Shown: positions 9,739 to 19,268, counted from the first letter of the stretch. The stretch is DNA of 64,000 bases from Rhizobium sp. Leaf371 (GCF_001424045.1 NZ_LMQB01000023.1:558001-622000); one strand, 5' to 3'. A program made the numbers and translations. Notes: generated from the letters alone by a model not told the origin.

Positions 9739-11985
9739 TCAACCCCCGGTCAGAATATCGAACAGGGTGGTGCGGCGCGTCGGCGGCGTGGCGCCCGTGG
9801 TCTGGCCGACATCGGCCGGCGGCACGAGGCCCCCGTCCGCGGCATCCATGGACCCGCCCTGCGCGGGCGGCATTTCCGCATCCGCCACCGGCGCATCCGG
9901 ATAGACATCGGCCGGCTTCCGCCCGAAGGCGCCGGAGATGACATCGCCGATGGTGCGCTGGATGCCCGGATCCTCGAACGAGGGCTGGATGCCCTTCGTG
10001 CCGAAGATCGGCGACGGCGTCAGCCCCTCGTGCGCCTCGGCCATATAGGTCGCCCAGGCCTTGGCCGGCAGGCCGCCGCCCGTCACCTTCTTCATGGAGG
10101 TGCCGTCGTCATTGCCGAACCAGACGCCGGTCGTCAGGTTGCTGGTAAAGCCGACGAACAGGGCATCGCGGAAGGACTGCGTGGTGCCGGACTTGCCGGC
10201 GACCTGCCAGCCCTTGAGCTTGGCGTTCTTGCCCGTGCCGCGCTCCACCACGCCCACCATCATCTGGTTCATCTCCGAAACGATCTCCGGATCGAGCACG
10301 CGCGGCGGGTTGTCGTAGGTGTTCTCGTAGAGCACCTTGCCCTCCGTCGTCAGCACCCGCTTGACGATGTGCGGCGTCGCCTTGAACCCGCCGTTCATGA
10401 AGGGCGCGTAGGCCGAGGTGAGCTCGAGCAGGCTGACCTCGGACGTGCCGAGCGCGATGGAGGCGTTCGCCTGCAGCTCCGATTCGATGCCGAGGCGATG
10501 GGCGAGCTTGGCCACCTGCGGCGGGCCGACCTCCATGACCAGCTGGGCCGCGATGGTGTTCAGCGAATTGGCGAGCGCATCGGCGAGCGACACCTCGCCG
10601 CGATATTTCTGGTCGTAGTTCTCCGGCGTCCATTTGCCGATGCGCACGGGCGCGTCGTTGCGGATCGACATCGGCGTGCGGCCGATCTCCATGGCCGCGG
10701 CATAGACGAAGGGCTTGAAGGCCGAGCCCGGCTGGCGCTTGGCCTTCACCGCGCGGTCGAACTGGCTGTCGGCATAGTCGCGCCCGCCGACGAGCGCGCG
10801 GATCGCGCCGGTCGCATCCACCGAGACGAGCGCTGCCTGCGAGGCGCGCGACTTGGTGCCGCTTTCCTTGAGAATGGCGGCCAGCGTCGTCTCGGCCTTC
10901 TTTTCGAGATCGAGATCGAGCGTGGTTTCCACGACCAGATCCTGCTTGACCGTGCCGACGAGGCCCGGAAGCTGGTCCATGACCAGATCGGCCGCATAAT
11001 ATTGCGCGCCGGACCAGAAGCTCTTCGCCTTGGTCGGCGGCTGGGACATGGCGGTCTTCACCTCGTCGTCGGTGATCAGCCCCTCTTCCCGCATCGCGCC
11101 CAGCACCACTTGCGCCCGCTCCTCGGCCGCCTTCGGGTCGCGCGCCGGCGACAGGCGCGAGGGCGCCTTCAGAAGGCCGGCGAGAAGGGCGGCTTCACCG
11201 AGGTTCACGTCGCGGGCCGACTTGTTGAAGTAGCGCTGCGAGGCGGCCTCGACGCCGTAGGCGTTGGAACCGAAGAAGACACGGTTGAGGTACATCGCAA
11301 GGATCTGGTCCTTGGAATATTTCTGCTCCAGCCAGAAGGCGAGCAGCACCTCCTGCACCTTGCGCTCCAGCGTGCGCTCGGGCGACAGAAACAGGTTCTT
11401 GGCGAGCTGCTGCGTCAGCGTCGAGCCGCCCTGCACCATGCGCCCGGAGGTGACATTGGCAAAGACCGCACGGGCGAGGCCGAGCGGATCGACCCCGAAA
11501 TGCGAATAGAACCGCCGGTCCTCGATGGCCATGACGGCCTGGGGAATGAAGGGCGACATGTCCTCGAGCGCGATCGCCTCGCCGCCGGTCGCGCCCCTAT
11601 TGGCAAAGGTATCGCCGTCGACGGCGAGGATCTTCACGTTGGGCGGGCGTTCCGGAATGCTCCAGCTCGTCGCATTCGGCATGCGCGAGCCGTAATAGAG
11701 CACGAGGCCGCCGACGCCCATGGCGCCCCAGATGCCGGCGACGATGCACCAGTAGACGAGCGACCGGACGAACCCGAACAGGCCGCCGCCGCCGCCGCCC
11801 CGCCGGCCGCCACGGCCCTTGAGGGACCGGCGCGGCGCCTTGCCGCTCTTCGCTTTTCGGGAGGCGGCCGTTTTGGTGGAGGGCCGACCGCTCACGCGGT
11901 CACTCGCATCGACGCGGATTCCATCGTCGTCCCCGCTCGAAAAGGAGGGATCGATGCGGGGACGTGAACGAGATTTGCCTGCCAT
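9739..11985 (-). CDS. Class A penicillin-binding protein (transglycosylase/transpeptidase)
   Basis: A 748-residue bifunctional peptidoglycan synthase. The N-terminus is a basic cytoplasmic tail (about residues 1-67), then one membrane helix (about 70-95). The glycosyltransferase 51 domain has EDRRFYSHFGVDP with the catalytic Glu and GGSTLTQQLAKN. The transpeptidase domain has the serine motif (RQPGSAFKPF, S-x-x-K), SLN (ANSLNT) and the KSG triad (AGKSGTT). The longer open frame adds a Gly-Asn repeat from a 12-bp satellite; the ATG at 11985 gives a normal start and avoids it. It resembles the PBP1b-like paralogues of Agrobacterium near dnaK; which paralogue it is was not resolved. Confidence 0.92.
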   Translation of the reverse strand: MAGKSRSRPRIDPSFSSGDDDGIRVDASDRVSGRPSTKTAASRKAKSGKAPRRSLKGRGGRRGGGGGGLFGFVRSLVYWCIVAGIWGAMGVGGLVLYYGSRMPNATSWSIPERPPNVKILAVDGDTFANRGATGGEAIALEDMSPFIPQAVMAIEDRRFYSHFGVDPLGLARAVFANVTSGRMVQGGSTLTQQLAKNLFLSPERTLERKVQEVLLAFWLEQKYSKDQILAMYLNRVFFGSNAYGVEAASQRYFNKSARDVNLGEAALLAGLLKAPSRLSPARDPKAAEERAQVVLGAMREEGLITDDEVKTAMSQPPTKAKSFWSGAQYYAADLVMDQLPGLVGTVKQDLVVETTLDLDLEKKAETTLAAILKESGTKSRASQAALVSVDATGAIRALVGGRDYADSQFDRAVKAKRQPGSAFKPFVYAAAMEIGRTPMSIRNDAPVRIGKWTPENYDQKYRGEVSLADALANSLNTIAAQLVMEVGPPQVAKLAHRLGIESELQANASIALGTSEVSLLELTSAYAPFMNGGFKATPHIVKRVLTTEGKVLYENTYDNPPRVLDPEIVSEMNQMMVGVVERGTGKNAKLKGWQVAGKSGTTQSFRDALFVGFTSNLTTGVWFGNDDGTSMKKVTGGGLPAKAWATYMAEAHEGLTPSPIFGTKGIQPSFEDPGIQRTIGDVISGAFGRKPADVYPDAPVADAEMPPAQGGSMDAADGGLVPPADVGQTTGATPPTRRTTLFDILTGG

Positions 11986-12060
11986 ACCGGGATGTGACCG
12001 CTCCGTGTTCGCGCCTGATATGCGCCTGGGTGTCGCCTGGAAAAGAACGACCGGCGCGCC

Positions 12061-12108
12061 GCCCAAGCCGTTGCCCCAGCCGTTGCCCAAGCCGTTGCCC
12101 AAGCTGTT
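12061..12108. repeat. 12-bp tandem repeat, 4 units
   Basis: Four units of GCCCAAGCCGTT (two with single changes) lie 75 bp upstream of the penicillin-binding protein start. They would encode GNGL units if the longer frame were used. Confidence 0.9.
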
Positions 12109-12202
12109 GCAGGGTGCGGTGAACTGTAAATGCGGCGATTTAACGGGGCGTTAACGACCTTCGTCAGTTGCGGGCGCCTATCGCGGGCGCCTGTCGCGGC
12201 GT

Positions 12203-12928
12203 CTAGCGCCGTTGAGGGAGGGCGCGGCCGATCAGCCGGTCGTATTCCTTCTCCGGCTCTCCATAGGAGGCCCCGGCAATGTCTTCGAGACGAGTGCGGT
12301 CGAGGATGCGGATATTGCCGCGGGTCGCCTTGATGGCCTTCATGCCTTCGATGACATGCAGCTCGTTGGTCACGCCGGAGCGCCGCACGCCGAGCATGAT
12401 CGACAGGAATTCATGGGTCAGCGGCAGATCGTCGCCGCCGATCCGGTCATGGCACATCAGCAACCAGCGCGCGAGACGCTCATGCATATTGTAGCGCGCA
12501 TTGGCGAGCGCGGAATGCGCGACCTGGATCTCGCTGCAGTGAATGTAATTCATCAAGAGCGTATTGGTCTCGCCATCCTGGAGAATGTCGAGCACGGCTT
12601 TCGCGGGAACGCGGATACCGGAACCGGGCGCCTGCATGAAGGCCCGGTTCGGCGTGCTCATCACCTTCAGAAGGACATGCGCACCGACCAGCCCTTCCGA
12701 GCCGATATGGCCGACCTCGATATCCTCTGCATCGGCGCTCGTGGCCACGAGAGAGCAGAGGCCGCTTTCGATGAACGTCACGAAGGGTGTGGGAAGATGC
12801 GGTTCCACGAGAACGTGCCGTGCGGGAAGATCCACGCGCTCCAGCAGCGGCTGCAGCCTGGCAAAGATAGCCGGCGTCATCATTCGCAGCAGATTGTTGC
12901 GGACGCTTTCCCGCTCCAGTGGCGCCAT
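12203..12928 (-). CDS. Crp/Fnr-family transcriptional regulator
   Basis: A 241-residue regulator: an N-terminal cyclic-nucleotide-binding-like beta barrel (about residues 20-130), a long dimerisation helix (HERLARWLLM region) and a C-terminal winged HTH (LTHEFLSIMLGVRRSGVT, recognition helix RRSGVTNEL). No FNR-type N-terminal Cys cluster is visible, so it probably does not carry an iron-sulfur centre. The downstream ATG of two was chosen because GAGGA lies 6 bases ahead of it. It faces an AT-rich upstream region with an inverted repeat. Confidence 0.88.
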   Translation of the reverse strand: MAPLERESVRNNLLRMMTPAIFARLQPLLERVDLPARHVLVEPHLPTPFVTFIESGLCSLVATSADAEDIEVGHIGSEGLVGAHVLLKVMSTPNRAFMQAPGSGIRVPAKAVLDILQDGETNTLLMNYIHCSEIQVAHSALANARYNMHERLARWLLMCHDRIGGDDLPLTHEFLSIMLGVRRSGVTNELHVIEGMKAIKATRGNIRILDRTRLEDIAGASYGEPEKEYDRLIGRALPQRR

Positions 12929-12934
12929 GGTCAT

Positions 12935-13476
12935 TCCTCGCCGGGTAAGAGCCCGGACTCATACCATTGCTCCACACGCTGGTATTTCGAAGCTTATGCG
13001 GCAGTCTGGACGACTTCGCCACCACATCACCGGCATCTGTACGATTCTGACATTACGCCGCAGAAACGGGCAGGACTGCATCAAATAACGTCACAAAACA
13101 CATCGTTGAATACATTCTTAATATATAATGTAATTGGTGATAGCGATTCATAAGCGATGCGAAAAGAAATTTGTCATTGATGACGAAAATATTTTCAATG
13201 CAACGCCAATACAGCCAAAAGCTGAAATACAACCGTCCGGAAGCTCTGTGCCGAAAATGTCCGCAGGGTGGTTCCCGGTGAGATGCACGGCCGCGACAGG
13301 ATCTTGCTTGGATGTGCCGTCGATGCGGAACGGCAGGCGCGACACAGCGCACAAGGGAAAATCGGATTCGACGTTTCCGACGCCTTCTGTAAGAATTGCC
13401 GAATACTCAAGGAAATGAATGTTCGCGGCAACGAACGATAATGCAGCGTTCGCCCTGCTCCCGGAGCGTGCAAAAT
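12935..13476. other. AT-rich intergenic region
   Basis: No gene is supported here. Around 13090-13210 the sequence becomes clearly AT-rich compared with its surroundings, which is usual for a promoter or transferred DNA. An inverted repeat (ATACCA, 13 bp, TGGTAT; 12961-12985) lies 33 bp upstream of the Crp/Fnr start and could be its own operator. GTCAT and ATGAC flank 2 bases at 13173-13184. Confidence 0.5.
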
Positions 13477-13501
13477 GGAACGAAACACGGAATGACGCGT
13501 T
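13477..13501 (+). promoter_or_regulatory. EcfG-type general stress promoter
   Basis: GGAAC (13477-13481), exactly 16 bp, then CGTT (13498-13501): a full match to the alphaproteobacterial EcfG consensus (GGAAC-N16/17-CGTT). It lies 30 bp upstream of the 24-codon gene, giving a leader of about 23 bases. Confidence 0.75.
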
Positions 13502-13530
13502 CGCCCCCTGTCAAACACAGGGAACCCGTC

Positions 13531-13605
13531 ATGAACAACATCATCTACATCGTCGGTCTGGTCGTCGTCGTCCTCGCTGTCCTCTCCTTCTTCGGACTGC
13601 GCTGA
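13531..13605 (+). CDS. 24-residue single-pass membrane peptide
   Basis: The product is 24 residues, almost entirely one membrane helix (YIVGLVVVVLAVLSFFGL) with a short polar start and a C-terminal Arg. A weak AGGGA precedes the ATG. It sits between an EcfG promoter and a strong terminator, so it forms its own single-gene stress unit of about 150 bases. I recall near-identical short proteins in other Rhizobiales annotated as hypothetical; the role is unknown. Small hydrophobic stress peptides often act on membrane integrity, but that is only an analogy. Confidence 0.78.
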   Translation: MNNIIYIVGLVVVVLAVLSFFGLR

Positions 13606-13631
13606 GCCGACACCGACGGATATCAGGTCTC

Positions 13632-13655
13632 AAAGCCCCGCTCGCCGGGGCTTTT
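13632..13655 (+). terminator. Rho-independent terminator of the 24-residue peptide gene
   Basis: AAAGCCCCG and CGGGGCTTT form a 9-bp stem over a 5-base loop, followed by a T-run. It starts 26 bp after the stop codon. Confidence 0.93.
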
Positions 13656-13819
13656 TGCCGTCTGAGGGATGGCGGTCCGCAGACGGTTTCGCCACCTCGC
13701 GCCGGCACGGGAACAGGCACACGGTGTCTGGCGCAAAGGATTTTTCAGAGAAACGGTTTCGGTCTTCCGGCTTTTGCCATAGGGTTTTCCGAAGAGTGCC
13801 GCCGGTTGCGGCGCCGACC

Positions 13820-14173
13820 ATGGTAGACGCCCGTGACATCAACGACCCACTATCTCTGCCTCCCGCCCCGCGGCCTTTCGCCCCGACGCCCCCGGCGTGG
13901 CGCGCGCTCGTGAAAACGCAGGAAGATCTTGCGATCGCCGTGCGGCGCATGCAGCAGCAATATGAACGAGGCCGCATGGACCGCGACATTCTGCGCGGCT
14001 GGGTGCTTGGCCTGTCCTCCTATCCGCCGCCGCACGGCGCCGCCGTCGAGGCGCTGAAGGCCTGGTTCGGTCAGCGGACGCCGGAGATCACGCCGGAGGT
14101 TCGGGACCGGGACATCGCGATGCTGGCGGCGGTCGCCGATCTGCCCGTTGCGCGTGCGCGCAGCGGCATGTGA
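13820..14173 (+). CDS. Hypothetical protein, 117 residues
   Basis: A small soluble protein of unknown function. The Pro-rich N-terminus (about residues 12-26, PLSLPPAPRPFAP) precedes a basic helical segment (VKTQEDLAIAVRRMQQQYE) and a Trp-rich helical part (RGWVLGLSSYPP). No membrane helix or signal peptide is visible, and I recognise no known domain. The ATG chosen lacks a strong ribosome site; the frame stays open 55 codons upstream into a region that reads like intergenic sequence. The frame ends 90 bp before the next small gene. Confidence 0.5.
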   Translation: MVDARDINDPLSLPPAPRPFAPTPPAWRALVKTQEDLAIAVRRMQQQYERGRMDRDILRGWVLGLSSYPPPHGAAVEALKAWFGQRTPEITPEVRDRDIAMLAAVADLPVARARSGM

Positions 14174-14262
14174 GATACGGATGGCATCAAGGACGGACGC
14201 CTCAGCATATCTTCCGCGCAATGGCGGCGGGAGCAGGACAGGACGAAGAGGAGCAAGGACCC

Positions 14263-14532
14263 ATGTCGAACGATAATGAACCGGAAATGGAATATTCGGA
14301 GCTTTCCGGCGAGTTTACCGAAGACGGCGTCACCGTGCTGGTCGATATCTCCCGTCCGGCCGGTACCAACCTCGACTGGCGGATGCTGGTCCTGACGCAG
14401 GAAGAAGACGTGACCGAGTGGGAAGACCCCTTCCCGACCGACCGCGAGGCCTTCGACGAGTTTTTGGCCACCGTCGCCCGAGAAGGCATCCGCTCCTTCT
14501 TCGGCGACGAGGATCCGCCGACGCTGCAGTGA
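14263..14532 (+). CDS. Hypothetical acidic protein, 89 residues
   Basis: An acidic soluble protein (about 25 Asp/Glu), with alternating beta-type segments (VTVLVDISRP, WRMLVLTQEE) and a Phe-rich C-terminal helix (FDEFLATVAREGIRSFF). The ATG follows AGGAGCAAGGACCC, a good ribosome site. No family is recognised. It may share a transcript with the hypothetical gene 90 bp upstream. It converges on queC, 31 bp apart. Confidence 0.65.
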   Translation: MSNDNEPEMEYSELSGEFTEDGVTVLVDISRPAGTNLDWRMLVLTQEEDVTEWEDPFPTDREAFDEFLATVAREGIRSFFGDEDPPTLQ

Positions 14533-14563
14533 TCGACGTTTCAGTGATCTCTGGCTTGGCGTC

Positions 14564-15280
14564 TCAGCGGGTCTCGTCCGCGACGAAGCGCCCGGATTTC
14601 AGCGCCTCCTGCCAGAAGTCGGCATCCGCATAGGCGGTGGGATCGGCGACGCCGGCGAGGTGAAATGCCTCGCGCCGTTCCACGCAGGTGCCGCACCGGC
14701 CGCAATGCATTTCCCCGCCCTTGTAGCAGGACCATGTCCGCGCAAAGGGCGTGCCGTTGCCGGCACCGTCGGTGACGATGTCGGCTTTCGAGCGCTCGAC
14801 GTAAGGCGCATAGAGCGTCACCGCGGCATAGCCGTCGAGCGCATGGTCCTGCATCGTCTGGAACGACCGGATGAAATCGGGCCGGCAGTCGGGATAGATG
14901 AAGTGATCGCCGCCATGGACGGCGACGGCCACCGCGTCCAGTGTCTGCGCGGCGGCGAGCCCGAAGGCGATCGTGAGCAGGATGGCATTGCGGTTCGGCA
15001 CCACCGTCGCCTTCATCGTCTCCTCCGCATAATGCCCCTCCGGCACCGCGATGTCGTCGGTCAGCGCCGAGCCGGTGAGATGCGCGCCGATCGGCCCGAT
15101 GTCGATCAGATGATGCGGCACGCCGAGCCTGCCTGCGGCCTCCGCCGCATAATCGAGCTCGCGGCGATGGCGCTGGCCGTAATCGAACGACAGGAGGCAG
15201 GCGAGCTGATGATCGCGCGCCACGTGATGGGCGAGCGTGACGGAATCCAGTCCGCCGGAGCAGACGACGAGCGTTTTCAT
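14564..15280 (-). CDS. queC: 7-cyano-7-deazaguanine synthase QueC
   Basis: A 238-residue ATP-dependent PP-loop enzyme that converts 7-carboxy-7-deazaguanine to preQ0, the third step of queuosine synthesis. The PP-loop motif is CSGGLDSVT (residues 8-16) and the zinc-binding cysteines are in the CYKGGEMHCGRCGTC segment (about 190-204). Cytosolic. The other queuosine genes (queD, queE) are not in the window. Its upstream flank is an array of 13-bp repeats. Confidence 0.95.
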   Translation of the reverse strand: MKTLVVCSGGLDSVTLAHHVARDHQLACLLSFDYGQRHRRELDYAAEAAGRLGVPHHLIDIGPIGAHLTGSALTDDIAVPEGHYAEETMKATVVPNRNAILLTIAFGLAAAQTLDAVAVAVHGGDHFIYPDCRPDFIRSFQTMQDHALDGYAAVTLYAPYVERSKADIVTDGAGNGTPFARTWSCYKGGEMHCGRCGTCVERREAFHLAGVADPTAYADADFWQEALKSGRFVADETR

Positions 15281-15300
15281 GGACGTGGTTTCCTTTTTTT

Positions 15301-15353
15301 GACCCGGTATTTTGACCGGGTGTTTCGACCGGGTGTACTAACCGGATGTTTTG
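15301..15353. repeat. 13-bp imperfect tandem repeat, 4 units
   Basis: Four imperfect units of GACCGGGTGTTTC begin 20 bp upstream of queC. The 13-bp length is not a multiple of three, in keeping with its intergenic place. Confidence 0.75.
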
Positions 15354-15520
15354 GCCGGGGTGGGCTGCGACCGGTGCCATGAGGCCGGCGCACCGACGCC
15401 GTCCTCGACGCGGACAGTGCCGTATTCGCGCCCGGCAATAAAGTTCGCAACCGGTCAAGGCCGGCGCATTTTCCCGGGCCCGGCACGCATCAGGCGGTCA
15501 CGCCCCGCCCTTCTCGCCTG

Positions 15521-15590
15521 ACCCTCTCGCCCCACCCCTCTCGCACCACCCCTCTCGCACCACCCTTCTCGCACCACCCTTCCCGCCCTG
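15521..15590. repeat. 14-bp imperfect tandem repeat, about 5 units
   Basis: Units of ACCCCTCTCGCACC with small changes fill the end of the gap between queC and the yifB/comM gene, whose stop lies 11 bp further on. The remaining part of the gap (15354-15520) shows nothing. Confidence 0.8.
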
Positions 15591-15600
15591 CCCTCACGCC

Positions 15601-17133
15601 TCACGCCGCATTGGTCATCCGGTCCCCCGTGACGCGGTAGGAGATGGCTTCGGCGAGATGCACGCGGCCGACCCTCGGGGCGCCGTCGAGATCGGCCAGC
15701 GTTCGGGCCACCTTCAACACGCGATGATAGGCGCGGGCGGAGAAGGCCATCCGTTCGGCGGCATCGCGCAGGAGCTGAAGGCCCGCCGCATCCGGCTCGG
15801 CCATCGCCTCGATCATCGCCGTGGTCGAGCGGGCGTTCGACGTGATCTTCGGCATGCCGAAGGCGATGAAGCGGTCGATCTGGAGGGCGCGGGCCTGCGC
15901 GACGCGCGCGGCGACGACGGCGCTGGTTTCGGCCTTTGCCGGGCGGATCAGGTCGGCGGCCGACACGGCGGGAACGGAAATGCGGATGTCGATCCGGTCC
16001 ATCAGCGGGCCGGAAATGCGCGCCTGGTAATCGCTCGCGCAGCGCGGGCCGCGGGCGCAGCTGTGCCCCGGCTCGCCCGCCATGCCGCAGCGGCAGGGGT
16101 TCATGGCCGCGACCAGCTGGATGGCGGCGGGATAGCTGATGCGATGATTGGCCCGGGCGATGATGCATTCGGCCGTCTCGAGCGGCTGGCGCAGCGCGTC
16201 CAGCGCCTGCGGCGTGAATTCCGGGACTTCGTCGAGGAACAGCACGCCGTTATGCGCGAGCGAGGCCTCCCCCGGCCGGGCGCGCAGGCCGCCGCCGACG
16301 AGGGCCGCCATGGTGGCGGAATGGTGCGGCGTGCGGAAGGGCCGCCGGTCCGAGAGCTTGCCGCCCGGCAGCTGCCCGGCGATCGAGTGGATCATCGACA
16401 CTTCCAGGAGTTCCCCCGGCGACAGCGGCGGCAGGATGGAGGGCAGGCGCGCGGCCAGCATCGATTTGCCCGAGCCGGGCGGGCCGACCATCAGCAGGTT
16501 GTGGTTGCCGGCCGCAGCCACTTCGAGCGCGCGCTTGGCGCTTTCCTGGCCCTTGATGTCGGCGAGATCGGGCAGATTGGCGGGGGTCGCGCGGATCGCC
16601 GGCTCCGGCCGCGTCAGCACCTGCGTGCCGCGAAAATGGTTGGCGAGCGCGATCAGGCTGCGCGGCGCGAGAATGTCGATCTCGGCACCGGCCCAGGCCG
16701 CCTCCGCGCCGCTGTCGGCCGGGCAGATCAGGCCCTTGCCGATCGCGTTGGCCCCGATCGCCGCCGGCAGCGCGCCGGCCACGGCCGCGATCGTGCCGTC
16801 GAGATTGAGCTCGCCGATGACGACATAGTCCGAAAGCGCATCCGAGGGGATCGCCCCCAGCGCCGCCATCAGCCCGAGCGCGATCGGCAGGTCGAAATGG
16901 CTGCCCTCCTTCGGCAGGTCGGCCGGCGCAAGGTTGATGGTCACGCGTTTTGCCGGCAGGGCGAGGCCCGAGGCGTGAAGGGCGGCGTGCACGCGCTCCC
17001 GGCTTTCGGCCACCGCCTTGTCCGGCAGGCCGACGATCTGCACGCCCACCTTGCCCGGCGCGACCATCACCTGCACATCGACCGGCACACCCTCGATGCC
17101 CTGGAACGCCACCGTGCTGACCCGTGCCACCAT
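15601..17133 (-). CDS. YifB/ComM-family Mg chelatase-like AAA ATPase
   Basis: A 510-residue protein. The N-terminal Lon-protease-like ('ChlI') fold covers about residues 10-170; the AAA+ ATPase domain has Walker A GPPGSGKS (about residues 217-224), Walker B FLDEVPEF (about 299-306) and the C-terminal Mg-chelatase region with four Cys (CRCG, HSCARGPRC). Family members (ComM, YifB) act as branch-migration helicases that extend natural-transformation joints. The C-terminus (VTGDRMTNAA) is unremarkable. It starts 165 bp after gshB ends. Confidence 0.88.
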   Translation of the reverse strand: MVARVSTVAFQGIEGVPVDVQVMVAPGKVGVQIVGLPDKAVAESRERVHAALHASGLALPAKRVTINLAPADLPKEGSHFDLPIALGLMAALGAIPSDALSDYVVIGELNLDGTIAAVAGALPAAIGANAIGKGLICPADSGAEAAWAGAEIDILAPRSLIALANHFRGTQVLTRPEPAIRATPANLPDLADIKGQESAKRALEVAAAGNHNLLMVGPPGSGKSMLAARLPSILPPLSPGELLEVSMIHSIAGQLPGGKLSDRRPFRTPHHSATMAALVGGGLRARPGEASLAHNGVLFLDEVPEFTPQALDALRQPLETAECIIARANHRISYPAAIQLVAAMNPCRCGMAGEPGHSCARGPRCASDYQARISGPLMDRIDIRISVPAVSAADLIRPAKAETSAVVAARVAQARALQIDRFIAFGMPKITSNARSTTAMIEAMAEPDAAGLQLLRDAAERMAFSARAYHRVLKVARTLADLDGAPRVGRVHLAEAISYRVTGDRMTNAA

Positions 17134-17298
17134 GTTCCCGCGTCTCCGTTGCCGCTTCTCCGCTCGATGTCTTTATGAGACCTCTCTCACATGACACATC
17201 GAAAAGAATAAAACAAGAACATCGGACGAACGATTGCAATCGCACATATCGAAAAGGTTGCAATTCCTGCAACCCGGCCCCGGATCGACGCTTCGGGC

Positions 17299-18258
17299 TC
17301 AGGCCCGCTTGCGTTCGATCGCGTCCCAGAGCACAGCGGCGATGTCGGCCCCGCCGAAGGCCTTCACCTCGCGGATGCCGGTCGGCGAGGTCACGTTGAT
17401 CTCGGTCATGACGTCGCCGATGACGTCGATGCCGACCAGCAGGAAGCCGCGTTCGCGCAGCGCCGGGCCGATGCGGGCGCAGATCTCGCGCTCGCGCGTC
17501 GTCAGCTCCGTCGGCTCGGGCTTGCCGCCGGCATGCATGTTGGAGCGGGCATCGTGCTCGGCGGGCACGCGGTTGATCGCGCCCACCGGCGCGCCATCGA
17601 CGAGAATGATGCGCTTGTCGCCCTTGCGCACGGCCGGCAGGTACTCCTGCGCGATGAAGGGCTCGCGGAACATCTGCCCGAACATTTCGAGCAGCGAGGA
17701 CATGTTGCGGTCGTCGCGGGTGGAATGGAACACGCCGGCGCCGCCATTGCCGTAAAGCGGCTTCAAGATGATATCGCCCATTTCCTCGCGGAATTTGGCG
17801 ATTTCGGCGGCATCGCGGGTGATCAGCGTCTTCGGCATCAGGTCCGGAAATTCGGTGACGAAGATCTTTTCCGGCGAGTTGCGCACCCAGGCCGGGTCGT
17901 TCACCACCAGCGTCTTCGGGTGGATGCGCTCCAGAAGATGGGTCGAGGTGATATAGGCCATGTCGAAGGGCGGATCCTGGCGCAGCAGCACCACATCCAT
18001 GGTGGAAAGATCGAGCCGCTCCGGTTCGCCGAGCGTGAAATGGTCGCCCTTCACGTCGCGCAGCGTCATCTGCTGCGCCGTGGCATAGACCTGCCCGTCG
18101 CGCATCGACAGCCGGTCCGGCGTGTAGTGAAACAGCCGGTAGCCGCGGTTCTGCGCCTCCAGGCTCATCGCAAAGGTCGAATCGCCCGCGATATTGATGG
18201 TGGAGACGTGGTCCATCTGAACCGCGACGTTGCGAATTGCCGTCCTGGTGGCTGCCAT
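17299..18258 (-). CDS. gshB: Glutathione synthetase
   Basis: A 319-residue ATP-grasp ligase that joins gamma-glutamylcysteine and glycine. ATP-grasp landmarks are the Gly-rich loop ([12 protein letters not shown], about residues 150-161), [16 protein letters not shown] (about 233-248) and the metal-binding [13 protein letters not shown] (about 285-297). Cytosolic. The product feeds the glutathione transferase elsewhere in the window. The start is the only good ATG for a normal-length family member. Confidence 0.95.
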   Translation of the reverse strand: MAATRTAIRNVAVQMDHVSTINIAGDSTFAMSLEAQNRGYRLFHYTPDRLSMRDGQVYATAQQMTLRDVKGDHFTLGEPERLDLSTMDVVLLRQDPPFDMAYITSTHLLERIHPKTLVVNDPAWVRNSPEKIFVTEFPDLMPKTLITRDAAEIAKFREEMGDIILKPLYGNGGAGVFHSTRDDRNMSSLLEMFGQMFREPFIAQEYLPAVRKGDKRIILVDGAPVGAINRVPAEHDARSNMHAGGKPEPTELTTREREICARIGPALRERGFLLVGIDVIGDVMTEINVTSPTGIREVKAFGGADIAAVLWDAIERKRA

Positions 18259-18414
18259 TGTCTTCCCCTGTCACCGACCCGCCGCTGTCCGGCGGGCCTC
18301 ATGACGTAGGATGCCGGGGCTGCAAAGGCAACGGCCGAACGCGGCGCGGGCTTGCGAAAATGGTCCCCCTCTCGGCCCGTTCCACACCTCGGGCCCGCAC
18401 GTCATGCCGGCACG

Positions 18415-18954
18415 TCAGGCCGCGAGCGCGGCCTTCGGGGCTTCGCCCCGCAACAGATCGCGCAGGCGATAGGCGAGCACCACGGATTCGGGGAATTTCT
18501 TGCGGCAGAAGGCGATCTTGCGGACATAGGTGTCGATGCGCCAGTTGGCCCAGGTGCCGCCGTTGAAGAAGCCGATATCGCCGGCCCGCAGGGTCCGCTC
18601 GGTGCCGTCCTCGGCCGTCACGTGCACCTCGCCCTCGAGGATGACGACGGTTTCGTCCCAGCCGAAATACCAGTTGAATTCGCCGGCCGTGCAGTCCCAC
18701 ATGGCGGTCACGGCGGCATCGTCGTGGCTGCGGGAATGCTCGGCCGCCCGCGCGACCGGCGTGCCGGACACGATCCAGTCCGGATTGATCGGGGCGGGCT
18801 GCATCGGCAGTTCGATCGCCGGCGAGGCGATCATCGCCTGCTTGCTGCGGGCTGCCTGCCGCGCCGCCACGAATTTCGGCCCGAGCTTCGGCAGAAGCGG
18901 CGCCGCCCGCACCGCCACCGTCATGAATTCCGCAAAAAGCATCTTCAGCGCCAT
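18415..18954 (-). CDS. Cupin-domain protein
   Basis: A 179-residue protein with a single cupin barrel from about residue 75: EFNWYFGWDETVVILEGEV, then RAGDIGFFNGGTWANW, which are the two conserved cupin motifs. Only part of the usual His-His-Glu metal set is obvious, so metal binding is uncertain. Its N-terminal 50 residues are helical and contain no signal peptide. AGGGGGAC lies just upstream of the ATG chosen; the frame stays open 26 codons further. Function unknown; such proteins can be regulators, isomerases or dioxygenases. Confidence 0.7.
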   Translation of the reverse strand: MALKMLFAEFMTVAVRAAPLLPKLGPKFVAARQAARSKQAMIASPAIELPMQPAPINPDWIVSGTPVARAAEHSRSHDDAAVTAMWDCTAGEFNWYFGWDETVVILEGEVHVTAEDGTERTLRAGDIGFFNGGTWANWRIDTYVRKIAFCRKKFPESVVLAYRLRDLLRGEAPKAALAA

Positions 18955-19268
18955 CTTGTCCCCCTGGCAAAATCGTCCATCCTCACATCGTGAACGATAG
19001 GTCGGAAAAACAGCGTTGAACAGATCGCTCACATTTGAGTGAAAAACAGGATTCGACCGTCGTCCGGCCCCCTTTCCGGCATTTTCCGGGCCGTTAGAGG
19101 TGCCGCCCCTCCGCCGAATGGTCGTTCATTCGCCTTAGGGCGGTGGCCGGATGCCTTGCAGAGACGCGCATCCTGGTTTTCGGCGCAAAGAATCCCGCCG
19201 ACCTCCGCTTTAAAGCGGCCTTGCCTGCATCATTTAGAATGAAACCAAAAACACCATGAGGACCCGCC
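18955..19268. other. Intergenic region
   Basis: 314 bp between the divergent cupin and exported-protein genes. No coding sequence, hairpin or clear promoter was seen. Confidence 0.6.

Noticed and set aside
11986-12102. Upstream extension of the penicillin-binding protein
   Set aside because: It would begin with a repeat-coded Gly-Asn tract, and a normal start lies at 11985.
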